Source of the DNA: Actinomycetes bacterium
GTDB taxonomy: Bacteria; Actinomycetota; Acidimicrobiia; Acidimicrobiales; Palsa-688
Length of the DNA stretch: 5,636 bases
Reading direction: 5' to 3'
Assembly: GCA_021808665.1 (NCBI GenBank)
Contig: JAKBBA010000187.1
Location: forward strand, 1-5,636
A program made the position numbers and the translations under genes. The notes below the pieces were generated by a model, which saw nothing but the letters and a program-made list of their open reading frames with translations, ran no database searches and was not told the origin of the DNA. Every line of letters begins with the position of its first letter. Position 1 is the first letter of the stretch. Of the stretch, positions 5,015 to 5,636 are shown in pieces.

Positions 5015-5534
5015 CGGCGCTGAAGTCGGCAGTCAACTTTGCCTGCACCGTGTCGCCGGAGCGGAAACTGCCTATCACTGCGCGAGGCAGCGATTGGACG
5101 ATCTCCAAGTCGAACGGTTCGCCGCCAGCGCCGCCCGAAGCTCCCATTGGTCCCCCTTGCTCGCCCGCAAAGCTCTCCCAGGGGGGCGAGCAAGGGGGCG
5201 ACACCCGTACGACGAAGCGGACCATCGGTCGCACCTCCAGGATCGAACCAAGTGTCTTCACCGTCACGATTCGCGCAGTGACGGGAATGCCGTTGGCGAG
5301 AATCTCGGACGTACGCACCGGCGGGGAAGTCGACTTGATCCTCCACGAAACGAGCGGGACGATGACCGCTCCAGCCGCGATGGGCAACAGGACGAACAGA
5401 ACTACCAGCGCCTGAACAGTCGACAGCCCGAAGAGGGAGGCCTCTAGCAACGGATCGCGACCATGTCGGCCACCACGATATTCGTTGAGGTCGATCGATG
5501 GTCTCCAGCGCAGGGCCGCTAAGGTTTTCTTCAT
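4986..5534 (-). CDS. Membrane protein with extracytoplasmic or cytoplasmic beta-barrel-like domain
   Basis: Function unknown. From ATG 5534 (MKKTLAALRW) it has 182 residues. A hydrophobic segment at about 33-64 could be one long or two short transmembrane helices. The rest is beta-rich: EILANGIPVTARIVTVKTLG (77-96), VRPMVRFVVRV (101-111), then PFDLEIVQSLPRAVIGSF (140-157) and SGDTVQAKLTADF (159-171). This ordering resembles a common uncharacterised actinobacterial fold of the form 'G-x-P-A-x-A-x-V ... PxGd-x-V-x-V-x-x-D'. Between the strands lies an unusual Pro/Gly/Ser-rich insert (113-138) encoded partly by a perfect inverted repeat. ATG 5534 has only a distant GAGGA, so the start is uncertain; the frame is open upstream past the right edge, but codon bias there favours another frame. 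The 3' end overlaps the GGDEF gene, implying cotranscription and perhaps a functional partnership. Confidence 0.7.
   Translation of the reverse strand: MKKTLAALRWRPSIDLNEYRGGRHGRDPLLEASLFGLSTVQALVVLFVLLPIAAGAVIVPLVSWRIKSTSPPVRTSEILANGIPVTARIVTVKTLGSILEVRPMVRFVVRVSPPCSPPWESFAGEQGGPMGASGGAGGEPFDLEIVQSLPRAVIGSFRSGDTVQAKLTADFSAGAIVWESWT
5152..5198. repeat. Perfect 15-bp inverted repeat inside a coding sequence
   Basis: CCCCCTTGCTCGCCC (5152-5166) and GGGCGAGCAAGGGGG (5184-5198) are exact reverse complements around a 17-nt loop. The repeat lies within the membrane-protein gene and encodes about residues 113-128, between two predicted beta strands. In RNA it would be a very stable stem for a coding region. 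It may be a small palindromic insertion that kept the frame, or a structural element that slows translation. It is too GC-rich and internal to be a normal terminator of this gene. Confidence 0.75.
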
Positions 5535-5636
5535 GTCGAAAGCGGCCGTCCTCGGCGGAGGTGGTCCGGTAGGGATAGCGTGGCAGGCCGGGCTCATCGT
5601 CGGGCTGACCCAACTTGGGGTGGATCTGGGCAAAGC
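5535..5636 (-). CDS. Probable 3' part of an upstream gene, running off the right edge
   Basis: On the minus strand, in the frame whose first full codon is TTT at 5632-5634, the DNA reads FAQIHPKLGQPDDEPGLPRY and then PYRTTSAEDGRF. By my count 26 of its first 31 codons end in G or C, better than the frame of the membrane-protein gene over the same bases, and its second positions are less G/C-rich, as expected of true coding. The bias collapses near 5540, yet the frame has no stop until 4918, inside the next gene. Either a stop or frame was lost, the sequence carries a frameshift joining it to the membrane protein, or the two genes overlap. The family is not recognisable from this short tail. 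Confidence 0.4.

Noticed and set aside
4918..5613. A 231-codon minus-strand ORF overlapping the membrane-protein gene
   Set aside because: Only its first part (upstream of about 5535) has coding-like codon bias. The remainder has weak third-position G/C and no protein-like hydrophobic pattern, whereas the overlapping frame encodes a clear membrane segment.
1..5636. CRISPR arrays, tRNA or rRNA genes, insertion sequences, tandem repeats
   Set aside because: None seen on either strand by reading; only the isolated inverted repeats reported above stood out.

Overview
The window is GC-rich, and most reading frames judged coding have strongly G/C-biased third codon positions, GTG starts and compact packing. 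This fits a high-GC actinobacterium (mycobacterium/rhodococcus/gordonia-like). I cannot name a genus. No rRNA, tRNA, transposase, integrase or CRISPR array is visible.

Layout, left to right: (1) a minus-strand gene running off the left edge (1-346), with no recognised family. (2) An AT-rich divergent intergenic stretch (347-443) holding a perfect 9-bp inverted repeat, a good operator candidate. (3) A plus-strand secreted or membrane-anchored lytic transglycosylase-like protein (444-1058). (4) A convergent minus-strand single-pass membrane protein (1042-1773) whose 3' end overlaps it by 17 bp. (5) A 212-bp gap with a near-consensus promoter, a strong ribosome binding site, a 14-codon ORF and a 14-bp-stem hairpin, in that order on the minus strand: a leader, attenuator or small-RNA layout, or a frameshifted small gene. 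(6) An AI-2E/PerM family membrane protein (1986-3122, minus). (7) A divergent cysteine-type glutathione peroxidase (3210-3698, plus). (8) A tandem, degenerate two-GGDEF protein (3695-5014, minus) that shares a CTAG double stop with the peroxidase. (9) A membrane protein (4986-5534, minus) just upstream of, and overlapping, the GGDEF gene; it carries a perfect 15-bp inverted repeat inside its coding sequence. (10) The right edge (5535-5636), where codon statistics point to the tail of another minus-strand gene in a different frame.

Functional reading: no single pathway is evident. The peroxidase and AI-2E-type exporter are ordinary cell-envelope and stress genes. The membrane protein and degenerate GGDEF protein form a probable two-gene unit, perhaps a membrane-linked nucleotide-binding module. 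The lytic transglycosylase belongs to a type often found near actinobacterial conjugation or secretion genes, but no such machinery is in this window. The most interesting unexplained structures are the leader/hairpin region at 1825-1982, the in-gene palindrome at 5152-5198, the operator-like repeat at 355-381 and the frame switch at about 5535.
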